From Ignavibacteriota bacterium (lineage in GTDB: Bacteria; Bacteroidota; Ignavibacteria; UBA10030; SZUA-254): a stretch of DNA of 64,000 nucleotides. Numbering within the stretch: position 1 is the first letter of the stretch; the number at the start of each line of letters is the position of its first letter. Location of the stretch: NCBI GenBank assembly GCA_025358305.1, contig JANYJZ010000003.1, positions 124,001-188,000 of the forward strand, in the 5' to 3' direction. The translations under genes and the position numbers were made by a program. The notes beneath the pieces are model-generated. The model did no database searches, had not been told where the DNA came from, and saw nothing but the letters and a program-made list of their open reading frames with translations. Below, in pieces: positions 19,262-29,007 of the stretch.

Positions 19262-20707
19262 TTACTTCACACGGAAGAACTCGATGCGCCGATTCTTCTG
19301 TTTGCCCTCGGTGGTGGTGTTCGGAGCGATCGGCTTGTCGGGGCCGAAGCCCTTCGTGCTGACGCGGGCGTCCGCTACGCCCTTGGCGACGAGCCATGCC
19401 TTGACCGCGTTGGCGCGCGCCAGGGAGAGCTTCGTATTGGTCGCTTTCTTCCCGGTGTTGTCGGTGTGGCCCTGGATCTCAACGGTGATGTCGGGGTTCT
19501 GGTTCAGCGTGTTGTACGCCTTCTCCAGGATCGACTCTGATTCCGGGGTGATGTCGGACTTGCCGGAGGCGAACACGACGCCGTCGAGCACGATCGCCTT
19601 GCCGACCTCGACAACGAGCTCTTCCTTCTTCGGCATGTCGTCGGCGGGATCGAGCGGGTTGGATCCGCGCGATACTTCCGTGCCGTCGTTGACGGATCCG
19701 CCGTCGGTGTCCGCCTTCAGGGGATCGCTCTTATATTTGAGGACCTCGTCGCCGTCGGAGAGACCATCGCCGTCGGTATCGGACTTCATCGGGTCGGTCT
19801 TATACTTCAGGATCTCGTCGCCGTCGGAGAGGCCGTCGCCGTCGGTGTCCGCCTTGTTCGGGTCGGTCTTGTACTTCATGACCTCGTCGCTGTCGTTGAG
19901 GCCGTCGCCATCGCTGTCCGCTTTGTTCGGGTTCGTGTGATAGATCTTCACTTCGTCGCCGTCCTTCAGGCCGTCGCCGTCGCTATCGACCTTCAAGGGA
20001 TTCGTCTTGTACGTGTTCACCTCGTCGCCGTCGGAGAGGCCGTCGCCATCGGTGTCGGCGACCTTCGGGTTTGTGCCGAGTTCGCGCTCCTGGCTGTTCG
20101 TGAGGCCGTCGTGGTCGGGATCGGCGTTGCCGCTCTCGCCGACCGCCGTGAGGCCGATGGAGAAGCTCCAGTACGCGTCGTTCGATCCGACCTTCACCGC
20201 GTTGAGGTTGTCGGAGAACATGTAGTTGTAGCCGCCGCTCACTTCGAACGCGGTATTGTCGCCCGTCATGAACTGCATTCCGATGCCCACCGGCGCGTAG
20301 CCGGACCAGCCCTTGTGGTCCAGGCCTGCGGTCGGGGCGGGGGGAAGGGTCTCAACGTTGTAATGGAGGAGTCCGGCGCCCGCGTAGAGGTACGGGTTCC
20401 AGCTCTCGCACGAAAGCGGGCTGAAGAGGAACCGGTAGTCGACCGGGACGATCTGCGTGCGGAATTCGGTGCCTGCGACGGTCCCGAGTCCGGCGCTCAG
20501 TTCGCCCTGGATGTGGCTGGCCAACCCGTAGCGCAGGAACGCTCGGGCCAGGAACTTTGCTTCCCGGTCGCGTAGTTCGGTCTGGCCGAACGTTCCGCCG
20601 AAACCGATGCCGCCTCCGAGCCCCTGGTCGTTGAATTGCGCGCGCACATTCCCGCCAAGCGCGAAGAAGAGCGCCGCGAGAAGAAGAAGAATGTATAATC
20701 GTTTCAT
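19262..20707 (-). CDS. OmpA family outer-membrane protein with thrombospondin type-3 calcium-binding repeats
   Basis: Signal MKRLYILLLLAALFFALGGNVRAQ; DTDGDGLSDGDEV repeats; OmpA domain ITVEIQGHTDNTGKKATNTKLSLARANAVKAWLVAKGV. Confidence 0.93.
   Translation of the reverse strand: MKRLYILLLLAALFFALGGNVRAQFNDQGLGGGIGFGGTFGQTELRDREAKFLARAFLRYGLASHIQGELSAGLGTVAGTEFRTQIVPVDYRFLFSPLSCESWNPYLYAGAGLLHYNVETLPPAPTAGLDHKGWSGYAPVGIGMQFMTGDNTAFEVSGGYNYMFSDNLNAVKVGSNDAYWSFSIGLTAVGESGNADPDHDGLTNSQERELGTNPKVADTDGDGLSDGDEVNTYKTNPLKVDSDGDGLKDGDEVKIYHTNPNKADSDGDGLNDSDEVMKYKTDPNKADTDGDGLSDGDEILKYKTDPMKSDTDGDGLSDGDEVLKYKSDPLKADTDGGSVNDGTEVSRGSNPLDPADDMPKKEELVVEVGKAIVLDGVVFASGKSDITPESESILEKAYNTLNQNPDITVEIQGHTDNTGKKATNTKLSLARANAVKAWLVAKGVADARVSTKGFGPDKPIAPNTTTEGKQKNRRIEFFRVK
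19640..20130 (-). repeat. TSP3-type repeats, about 69-bp unit
   Basis: Repeats of 23 aa such as NKADTDGDGLSDGDEILKYKTDP inside the OmpA-family ORF. Confidence 0.85.
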
Positions 20708-21068
20708 AGGAGATACCCCGTAAGATGTGAATGGTAGTGTATTGAAAAACTGCATGTGTTGACTCTAAGAGGTGACCACGTTCGTTTGTCTCTCGGTCAT
20801 GGCAGAAAGTTCCGTGTGTGCCTTCCCCGTATATGCCGGCGCAGCCCGAACGGACGTCGCAAATTCACATAAAATCAATGGTTTGGAACTTTATAGGTCG
20901 TAATTTACACAATTCTTCTATATATAGTCAAGGCCACGCCGCTGATGGAACGGCGCTCGGAACGAACGCACGGAGGCGTCCGAAAAGGCATAACAACTTG
21001 CAAATAGATGATAAAATACGTTTAATCAATGCACGAAGTCTTTGCCCCATTCTTCCATCATCGGCTCT

Positions 21069-24062
21069 GTGAAGACCCTCTTTCTTCTCTGTGCGCTCCT
21101 CTGTTCCGTGGTCGGACCCGTTGGCGCGGGGCAATACACAAAGTACGTGAACCCGTTCGTCGGCACGGACGGCCACGGCCATACGTACCCCGGCGCCGCT
21201 GTGCCGTTCGGCATGGTGCAGCTGAGTCCGGACACGCGCGTCGAGGGGTGGGACGCCTGCTCTGGCTATCATTATTCCGACAGCTCGATCCTCGGATTCA
21301 GCCACACGCACCTGAGCGGTACGGGCGTTGCCGACTACGGCGACATCCTCCTCATGCCGACAGTGGGGGAGCTCAACATCCTTCCGGGCGACGAGCTCAT
21401 CCCTCGGTCGGGCTACCGCTCGCGGTTCCGCCATTCCGAGGAATCGGCGTCCCCGGGATATTACCGCGTCCTCCTCGACGACTACAATATCCTCGCCGAG
21501 CTCACCGCCACGACGCGCGTCGGCGTCCACCGGTACACGTTTCCCCGTTCCGACAGCGCCAACATCCTGATCGACCTCAAGCACGGCCTCGGCCCGGACG
21601 TCGTCCTGGAGTCATCGATCGAGATCATCGGCGATCGGGAGATCGCCGGCGTCCGGCGGTCCGCAGGCTGGGCGAAGGACCAGCACTGCTACTTCGTCGC
21701 GGAGTTCTCCAAACCGTTCTCGTCGTTCGGGATCTCCGAGGATTATTCCCTCTATCCAGGCCGCCGTACCGCGTCGGGAAAGAACCTCAAGGCGTACGCG
21801 CGCTTCTCCACGAAGGACCGCGAAGGGATCGTCGTGAAAGTGGGGATCTCCGCTGTCGATATTGACGGCGCACGGCGGAACCTGCGCGAGGAGGTGCCCG
21901 GATGGGACTTCGCGCGCGTGAAGGCTGCAGCGGAAAAATCATGGAACCACGAGCTCGGCAAGATCGAGGTGGCCGGCGGCACGCCGGAGCAGTTTCGGAC
22001 CTTCTACACCGCGTTCTACCATGCACTCCTCACCCCAAACGTCTTCAGCGACGCCGACCACCGGTACCGCGGCATGGACGGGAGCATCCGGACGGCGAAA
22101 GGGTTCACGATGTACACCGTCTTTTCCCTCTGGGACACCTTCCGGGCCGAGCATCCGCTTCTGACGATCATCGACGGGGCCCGAACCTCTGACTTTGTGC
22201 GGTCACTCGTCGCAAAGTACGAAGAGAGCTCGACGCTCCCGGTCTGGGAGCTCTCGGCGAATGAGACCTGGTGCATGATCGGATATCATGCCGTTCCGGT
22301 CATCGTGGACGCCTATATGAAGGGCATCCGCGGGTTCGACGCAGGGAAGGCGTTCGACGCGATGCGGCACAGCGCGATGCTCGATCACTTCGGGCTCGCG
22401 TCCTACCGCCAGCACGGTTACATCCCTGGCGAGATGGAATCGGAGTCGGTCTCCAAGACCCTCGAGTATTCCTACGATGACTGGTGCATCGCGCAGATGG
22501 CCCGCGCACTCGGCAAGGGTGCCGATCTCGAACTCTTCTCGCGCCGGGCGCAGTTCTATAAGAATGTGTTCGATCCTCGAACGGGGTTCATGCGGGCGAA
22601 GCAGAACGGCGCGTGGGCCGAGCCGTTCGATCCGGCGGCGGTGACCGTGCACTATACCGAGGCGAACGCGTGGCAGTACTCCTTCTTCGCCCCGCAGGAC
22701 GTCAGCGGCCTCGTCGACGAGATGGGCGGGCCCGACGCGTTCGCAACAAAGCTCGACATGCTCTTTTCCGCTCCGACGAACCTCCGCGGCCGAGATCAGG
22801 CGGACATCAGCGGCCTCGTCGGTCAGTACGCGCAGGGGAACGAGCCGAGCCATCACGTGGCGTACCTCTATAACTACGTTGGCACGCCCTGGAAGACCCA
22901 GGCGATCGTTCGGCACATCATGGATACGCTCTTTACGGCGCAGCCGGACGGCATCTGCGGGAATGACGACTGCGGGCAGATGTCCGCATGGTACGTCATG
23001 AGTGCGCTCGGGTTCTACCAGGTGACGCCGGGGTATCCGGTCTACGCGATCGGAAGCCCGCTCTTCCAGAGCGCAACGATCCATCTCGAGGACGGCAAGT
23101 CGTTCTCCGTGCAGGCCCCGAAGAACGACCGTGCGCGGAGGTTCATCCAGTCAGCATCGCTCCAGGGAAGGCGATATACGAAATCGTACTTCACGCACCG
23201 CGACCTCATCCGCGGCGGCGTGCTTAGCCTCGTCATGGGGAGCCGGCCGAACACGCAGTGGGGTTCGTACCCGGGCGACATGCCCCAGACGCCGCGCCTC
23301 GATCCCATCGTCACCGTCCCGTACGTCCGCGCGGGAAGCGCGTCGTTCTCCGACTCCACCACCGTGGAGTTCGCAACGGACGCCGATGGCGCCGATATCT
23401 ACTATTACGCCACGGAGCCCGGGATGCAGGCCGTGCAGTCGCATCGCTACACGTCGCCGATCACGATCCGCGAGAACACCACGCTGAGCGCCTTCAGCCT
23501 CGTCGACGGGCTCCCCCCGAGCGAGGTGATGACGTCGACGTTCGTCCGGATGGTGCGCCTCGGCTCGATCACGCTCCATTCGGCCTACAGCGTGCAGTAC
23601 ACCGGGGGCGGTAACGATGCCCTCGTGGACGGCCTGCGGGGCCGTCAGGACTTCCGGCTCGGCGGCTGGCAGGGCTACGAAGGGAACGACCTTGAGGCGG
23701 TCATCGACCTTGATTCGGTACGGACGATCGCGTCGGTCGCCCTTGGGTGCCTCCAGGACAACACGTCGTGGATCTTCTTCCCGACGGAGGTGGAGTTCGC
23801 GTTTTCTTCCGATTCCGTCACCTGGCAGCATGTGGTGACCGTACCGAACGACGTCTCGCCGAACGAGACGGCAGTCGGGATCAAGGATTTCACGACGCCG
23901 AATCTCGGTCATGATTCTCTTGTTGGCGACACTCGATTTCATACAGTGCTGCGCGCCCGGTACATCCGCGTCCGGGCAGTCAATCTCGGGGTCTGTCCGG
24001 GATGGCACCCGGGCGCGGGAAAGAAAGCGTGGCTCTTCGCCGACGAGGTCGTGGTACAGTAA
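21069..24062 (+). CDS. GH92 family alpha-mannosidase with CHB_HEX_C-like and discoidin-like C-terminal domains
   Basis: YTKYVNPFVGTDGHGHTYPGAAVPFGMVQLSPDTR; GNDDCGQMSAWYVMSALGFYQVTPG; ORF start may be ATG 21042 or GTG 21069. Confidence 0.93.
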   Translation: MKTLFLLCALLCSVVGPVGAGQYTKYVNPFVGTDGHGHTYPGAAVPFGMVQLSPDTRVEGWDACSGYHYSDSSILGFSHTHLSGTGVADYGDILLMPTVGELNILPGDELIPRSGYRSRFRHSEESASPGYYRVLLDDYNILAELTATTRVGVHRYTFPRSDSANILIDLKHGLGPDVVLESSIEIIGDREIAGVRRSAGWAKDQHCYFVAEFSKPFSSFGISEDYSLYPGRRTASGKNLKAYARFSTKDREGIVVKVGISAVDIDGARRNLREEVPGWDFARVKAAAEKSWNHELGKIEVAGGTPEQFRTFYTAFYHALLTPNVFSDADHRYRGMDGSIRTAKGFTMYTVFSLWDTFRAEHPLLTIIDGARTSDFVRSLVAKYEESSTLPVWELSANETWCMIGYHAVPVIVDAYMKGIRGFDAGKAFDAMRHSAMLDHFGLASYRQHGYIPGEMESESVSKTLEYSYDDWCIAQMARALGKGADLELFSRRAQFYKNVFDPRTGFMRAKQNGAWAEPFDPAAVTVHYTEANAWQYSFFAPQDVSGLVDEMGGPDAFATKLDMLFSAPTNLRGRDQADISGLVGQYAQGNEPSHHVAYLYNYVGTPWKTQAIVRHIMDTLFTAQPDGICGNDDCGQMSAWYVMSALGFYQVTPGYPVYAIGSPLFQSATIHLEDGKSFSVQAPKNDRARRFIQSASLQGRRYTKSYFTHRDLIRGGVLSLVMGSRPNTQWGSYPGDMPQTPRLDPIVTVPYVRAGSASFSDSTTVEFATDADGADIYYYATEPGMQAVQSHRYTSPITIRENTTLSAFSLVDGLPPSEVMTSTFVRMVRLGSITLHSAYSVQYTGGGNDALVDGLRGRQDFRLGGWQGYEGNDLEAVIDLDSVRTIASVALGCLQDNTSWIFFPTEVEFAFSSDSVTWQHVVTVPNDVSPNETAVGIKDFTTPNLGHDSLVGDTRFHTVLRARYIRVRAVNLGVCPGWHPGAGKKAWLFADEVVVQ

Positions 24063-24074
24063 CACAAAGGAGCA

Positions 24075-27000
24075 TTGATGGACAGAAGATCATTCATCCG
24101 AGCGGCGGGAGGTCTGGCGCTTGCGGGCGTGGCCACGCAGATCCCCGCTTCGGGGGCGGAGGATCAGCTTGCCGCGGTACGAACCCGCCCCCGCGTCCTC
24201 ATCTTCGAGGAGCCCTCATTCCCTCAGGGAGAGATCCCTTTGCCGGAAAAAACGCGCCTCATCGAAGCGCTCGGCGGGTTCGATTGCATCTTCGCCGGGC
24301 TTGACGATTTTCAATCAAGGCTCGCCGCGCGCGACATCGACGTCGTTCTCACCCCCTACGGCTCGCACTTTTCGAAGGAAGCGTACGGCGCCTTCTCCGC
24401 CTATCTCATTGCCGGCGGGAACTGGGTGAACCTTGGAGGGATCCCCCTCTCTCTTCCGGTTGTCCGTGACGGTTCGGCGTGGAGGACGGAGACGTCCACC
24501 ACCGCCTATCACAAGAAACTCGGCATCACGCAGGCCTTCCCCGTGGACGGCGCTACGATCGCAGCGTACCGGTCCTCGGGGCTCACCGAAGAGCCGCGTC
24601 TGAGCGCGGAAGAGGTGTTCGAGCTCTACGTCCGGTTCACCGGCACGAAGGATCTCCCGTCGGAGGATGGTTCAGCGGGACCGCGCGACGCCGTGCTTCG
24701 GCCGGCCGTCTCGGCCCTCGGGAACCGGCAGGAGCTCATCGCCGCTCCGGTCGTCGTCATCGACCGGCTCCAGGGGCCGTTTGCGGGGGGACGCTGGGTC
24801 CTGGCGAACTTCCGCGGAACGATCGACGTATCGGCCGTCCGATCGTTCCTGACCTGCGCCGCCGACGGCGCGTCGGAGCTCTCCGCACGCATGTCGTTCG
24901 CGTGCTACCTTCCCGGGGAAACACCGACGGTCTCCGTACGATTTCACCGGCCCGGGAAAGCGGCGCAAGAACGCGCAGCCGGCGAATGCCAGGTGGAGGT
25001 CTACGACAACCGGAGAAAACTCCGGGAACTTTCATTTCCCCTTGCGGGGATCGGTGCGACGGTCTCGGCAGACAGCGGCATGGATCTCGCGCATCTCGCG
25101 CCGGGGTTCTATGAGGTCCGGGTGTCGCTCCCGGTCCTCCCGGCAACCTCGAACAAGCCCGCCCGCCTGCGTTACACGACAGGGTTCTGGATCTACGACC
25201 GGTCACTCCTCGAGCAGGGAACGCCGTTTACCGCCGGAGAGCAGTATCTCGTCCGCGACGGCGTGCCGTATCCCGTGACCGGCACGACGTACATGGGTTC
25301 GGACGTGCATCGGAAGTTCCTTCTTGAGCCGAACCCCTACGTGTGGGACGCGGACTTCGCCGCGATGCGGGAATCCGGCGTGAACATGGTCCGCACCGGC
25401 ATCTGGACCGGCTGGAAGAACCTCATGCTCGACGTCGGTGCTCCGAATGAAGCCGCGTTCCGCGCGATGGACGCGTTCGTGCTCACCGCGAAGCGCCATC
25501 AGATCCCGCTCGTCATGACGTTCTTCGCGTTCCTCCCCGAATCGTGGGGCGGCCTCAATCCGTACCTCGATCCCCGATCGGTCGCTGCCCAGAAGGAGTT
25601 CGTCACGCTCTTCGCCCGGCGCTACCGGATGGTCCCGGACCTCATCTGGGACCTCATCAACGAACCGTCGTTCTGTTCCCCGGACCATCTCTGGCAGTGC
25701 CGGCCGAACTACGACGCCTTCGAGGTTGCCGCGTGGAATTCCTGGCTCCGGGAGCGCTATCCGGCGGCCACCGAGGCGGCGGAACGATCCAGACTTCAGG
25801 AGCTCTACCGCGCCGCAGCGGATGAACCGATCTCCCTTCCGGCGCTCGAAGAGTTCGATGACGCGAACATCTTCAACGACCGCCGTCCGATCAAGGTCGC
25901 CGACTACCGTCTCTTCGCGCAGGAGATGTTCCGGCGCTGGGTCTCGGAAATGGCGGCCGTCATCCGGGCGAACGGGCAGAAGGCGCAGCTCGTCACCGTC
26001 GGCCAGGACGAGGGGGGAACCTACGAGCGTCCGGGGAACCAGTTCTTCTGCAACGAGGTCGATTTCACATGCCTCCACAACTGGTGGCTCAATGACCATC
26101 TCCTCTGGGACAACGTCGTGACGAAGGCGCCCGGGAAGCTCAACCTCGTAGAGGAGACGGGCGTCATGATGTATGAGACGATCGAAGGGAAAGCCTGGCG
26201 CACCGAGCCGGAGGTCGCGAACCTCCTCGACCGGAAGATGGCGATCGCCCTCGGCGCCGGCGCCGCCGGGTTCATCGAGTGGGTCTGGAATACGAACCCG
26301 TTCATGGCGCTGGATAACGAAGCGGCGATCGGCTTCCACCGCGCCGACGGCACGCCCAAGCCGGAACTCGCGTCATTCCGGCGCTACGCCTCGTTCATGG
26401 CCGCACACCGCAAGCAGCTCTCGCACAGGGCGGAGGCGGACGTGCTCATGGTGATCCCGCATTCACAGATGTTCTCCGTCCGAAACTACGCTACGGAAGC
26501 GACCCAAAGGTCGGTCAGGGCGATGCAATATCACTGCCGGGTGCCGATGCGCGCCGTCTCCGAGTACGCGCTCAACGCCGATCACCCCGGAGCAAAACTC
26601 GTCATCGTTCCCTCGCCCCGGACGCTCACCGGCGCCGCTTGGACGGCGCTCGCCGCCATGGCCGAACGCGGCTCGTGCGTCGTGTTGACCGGAACGTTCG
26701 ACCGCGACGACCATTTCCTCTTGGCCGACCGGATGCAACCGCTCGGCGTCAAGGCCGTGTCGGCGCCCGTTATGTCCGAAGAGTCGCTGCGCATCGACGG
26801 AACGTCGTTTCGGCTCAATTACCGCGACGACAAGATGCAGCGGATCGAGAAAGCCGTTGTGGCGGGGCAAGACGGTCCGTCCGTGATGACGATCGAACGC
26901 GGGAAAGGAAAGATCCTCTGGTCGCCGCTTCCGGTCGAACTCTCGGAGCCGGTTGAACCGAACGTCGCGCTCTACACGTACGCGTTGAAGCTCGCCGGGA

Positions 27001-27230
27001 TCGTGCCGGAATTTACGATGGATGAACCTGATCCATCCGTGCTTGTCTCCCCGACGGTGTTCGGCGACAACGTCCTGTTGACGCTCGTCTCGGAAGGCGA
27101 TCGGGAAACCGTCGTCTCGCTCCTCCACTCGATCTCAGGCCGGCGCCTGTCGGTGGCTCTCCATCCCCAGAAGGGGACGATGCTCCTCCTCGACCGCACC
27201 AAAGGCACCACGCTCGCAGCGCTGGAATGA
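24075..27230 (+). CDS. Tat-signal clan GH-A glycoside hydrolase of unassigned family, with GATase/trimerisation-like domains
   Basis: MDRRSFIRAAGGLALAGVATQI; TIM-barrel motifs LIWDLINEPSF and KLNLVEETGVMMY; C-term GH42-trimerisation-like segment DVLMVIPHSQMFSVRNYATEATQRS. Confidence 0.7.
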   Translation: MMDRRSFIRAAGGLALAGVATQIPASGAEDQLAAVRTRPRVLIFEEPSFPQGEIPLPEKTRLIEALGGFDCIFAGLDDFQSRLAARDIDVVLTPYGSHFSKEAYGAFSAYLIAGGNWVNLGGIPLSLPVVRDGSAWRTETSTTAYHKKLGITQAFPVDGATIAAYRSSGLTEEPRLSAEEVFELYVRFTGTKDLPSEDGSAGPRDAVLRPAVSALGNRQELIAAPVVVIDRLQGPFAGGRWVLANFRGTIDVSAVRSFLTCAADGASELSARMSFACYLPGETPTVSVRFHRPGKAAQERAAGECQVEVYDNRRKLRELSFPLAGIGATVSADSGMDLAHLAPGFYEVRVSLPVLPATSNKPARLRYTTGFWIYDRSLLEQGTPFTAGEQYLVRDGVPYPVTGTTYMGSDVHRKFLLEPNPYVWDADFAAMRESGVNMVRTGIWTGWKNLMLDVGAPNEAAFRAMDAFVLTAKRHQIPLVMTFFAFLPESWGGLNPYLDPRSVAAQKEFVTLFARRYRMVPDLIWDLINEPSFCSPDHLWQCRPNYDAFEVAAWNSWLRERYPAATEAAERSRLQELYRAAADEPISLPALEEFDDANIFNDRRPIKVADYRLFAQEMFRRWVSEMAAVIRANGQKAQLVTVGQDEGGTYERPGNQFFCNEVDFTCLHNWWLNDHLLWDNVVTKAPGKLNLVEETGVMMYETIEGKAWRTEPEVANLLDRKMAIALGAGAAGFIEWVWNTNPFMALDNEAAIGFHRADGTPKPELASFRRYASFMAAHRKQLSHRAEADVLMVIPHSQMFSVRNYATEATQRSVRAMQYHCRVPMRAVSEYALNADHPGAKLVIVPSPRTLTGAAWTALAAMAERGSCVVLTGTFDRDDHFLLADRMQPLGVKAVSAPVMSEESLRIDGTSFRLNYRDDKMQRIEKAVVAGQDGPSVMTIERGKGKILWSPLPVELSEPVEPNVALYTYALKLAGIVPEFTMDEPDPSVLVSPTVFGDNVLLTLVSEGDRETVVSLLHSISGRRLSVALHPQKGTMLLLDRTKGTTLAALE

Positions 27231-27266
27231 ACCGCACCCGTCAACCGATGAAAAGGACGATCGACC

Positions 27267-28268
27267 ATGAATAGAAGATCATTTATCAAGACCACCGCTC
27301 TCGCCGGAACATCGGCCGCTATCTTGTCCGGTGCGGCAGCGAACGCCATCACCGCCGCGCCCGTAACGGCGGCCCGCGGAGGAACCGCGTCGGGTCCGGT
27401 CATACTTTCGACATGGGATTTCGGGATCCCCGTGAACCAGACGGCGTACGAGAAGCTCAAAAGCGGGGGGAGCGTCGTCGACGCCGTCGAATCGGCGATC
27501 CGGCTCGCGGAAGCGGACCCCGACCTCACGAGCGTCGGCAGGGGCGGCTATCCCGACCGCGACGGCCACCTCACGCTCGACGCCTGCATCATCGACGAGA
27601 AAGGAAGCGCAGGTTCGGTCGTCTTCCTTGAGCACATCATGCATCCCATCTCGGTGGCCCGCAAGGTCATGGAGAAGACGCCGCACGTCATGCTCGCGGG
27701 GGAAGGCGCATTGCAGTTCGCGGTCGCGGAAGGATTTCCGAAGGAGGACCTCCTCACGGACGGCGCCCGAAAGGCGTACCAGGCGTGGCTCAAGACGAGC
27801 GGCTACAATCCGCCGATCGGCGAGAAGAACCACGACACGCTCGGTTTTCTTGCGATGGACGGCGGCGGGAAGATGGCGGGCGGGTGCTCGACAAGCGGAG
27901 CTGCGTGGAAGATGCGCGGCAGGGTCGGCGATTCTCCACTCATCGGCGCGGGCCTCTTCGTCGACAGCGAGGTCGGCGGAGCCACCTCGTCGGGACTCGG
28001 CGAGGCGGTCATCCGCATCGCAGGCAGCTTCCTCGTCGTCGAGCTTATGCGCAGCGGCAAGTCTCCCCAGGAGGCGTGCAAGATGACGGTGGAGAGGCTC
28101 ATCCGGAAACAGCCGCAGTACAAGGATATCGACAATTTCTTCGTGGGCTTCATCGCGCTCTCCCGGGAGGGTGAGGTCGGCGCCTTTAGCTACAAGAAGG
28201 GTTTCCAGTACTCACTTCTGCGCGACGGCGTGAACCACGTCTACGACGCACCATACCTTGCCGGGTAG
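27267..28268 (+). CDS. N4-(beta-N-acetylglucosaminyl)-L-asparaginase (aspartylglucosaminidase), Tat signal
   Basis: MNRRSFIKTTALAGTSAAILSGAA; NHDTLGFLAMDGGGKMAGGCSTSGAAWKMRGRVGDSPLIGAGLFVDSEVGGATSSGLGE with the Thr nucleophile (DTLG). Confidence 0.94.
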   Translation: MNRRSFIKTTALAGTSAAILSGAAANAITAAPVTAARGGTASGPVILSTWDFGIPVNQTAYEKLKSGGSVVDAVESAIRLAEADPDLTSVGRGGYPDRDGHLTLDACIIDEKGSAGSVVFLEHIMHPISVARKVMEKTPHVMLAGEGALQFAVAEGFPKEDLLTDGARKAYQAWLKTSGYNPPIGEKNHDTLGFLAMDGGGKMAGGCSTSGAAWKMRGRVGDSPLIGAGLFVDSEVGGATSSGLGEAVIRIAGSFLVVELMRSGKSPQEACKMTVERLIRKQPQYKDIDNFFVGFIALSREGEVGAFSYKKGFQYSLLRDGVNHVYDAPYLAG

Positions 28269-28275
28269 GGAAGTC

Positions 28276-28965
28276 GTGACCGCGCCTCCAATACGTCTGG
28301 AGATCTGTCTTGATTCGGCCGCATCCGCCCGCGCGGCCCAAGAAGGCGGCGCGCACCGGGTGGAACTCTGCGCCGAGCTTCATCGCGGCGGCACGACGCC
28401 GCCGGAAGGGCTCGTGCGCCTCGTCCGGAGCGTCATCGCCATCGAACTTGCCGTCATGATCCGGCCCCGGGGCGGGAACTTCACCTATTTGGAGCCCGAG
28501 ATCGCCCAGATGAAGGACGACATCGCTATGGCGAAGGATGCAGGGGCGGACGGCGTGGTCTTCGGCCTGCTCCTGTCGAACAGGGCGGTCGACCGGTCCG
28601 CGTTCCGGCTCCTTGCGGAGTTCGCGCGGCCCTTAAGGGTGACGTTCCACCGGGCGTTCGACGACGCCGCCGATCCTGCGGCGGCATTGGAGGATGTCAT
28701 TTCGTGCGGCGCCGACCGTATCCTCACCTCGGGACAGCGGCCGACGGCCTTCGAAGGCGCACCGGTGATCGCCGAGCTCGTCCGGCTCGCTCGCGGCCGC
28801 ATCTCCGTGATGCCGGGCGCCGGGATCCATCGGGGCAATGCCGGAGAGATCCTCCGCCGGACAGGCGTGAGGGAGCTGCATGTCGGGGCCGGCGTCAGAG
28901 ATGCTTCCGGCGCGCTTGTCGACGCGGCCCTCGTCCGGAGCCTCGTCGAATCATTTCCTGCGTGA
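28276..28965 (+). CDS. cutC: CutC family protein
   Basis: IRLEICLDSAASARAAQEGGAHRVELCAELHRGGTTPPEGL...VMIRPRGGNFTY...VTFHRAFDDAADPAAALEDVISCGADRILTSGQ. Confidence 0.93.
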   Translation: MTAPPIRLEICLDSAASARAAQEGGAHRVELCAELHRGGTTPPEGLVRLVRSVIAIELAVMIRPRGGNFTYLEPEIAQMKDDIAMAKDAGADGVVFGLLLSNRAVDRSAFRLLAEFARPLRVTFHRAFDDAADPAAALEDVISCGADRILTSGQRPTAFEGAPVIAELVRLARGRISVMPGAGIHRGNAGEILRRTGVRELHVGAGVRDASGALVDAALVRSLVESFPA

Positions 28966-29007
28966 CGCTACGTTGCGCATACGTCATTCACCTTGGAGAA
29001 CCGTTCT

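Noticed and set aside
19640-20130. Regularly spaced repeats that superficially resemble an array
   Set aside because: They are in-frame 69-bp codon-level repeats encoding TSP3 Ca-binding motifs, not CRISPR (no conserved repeat/unique spacer pattern).
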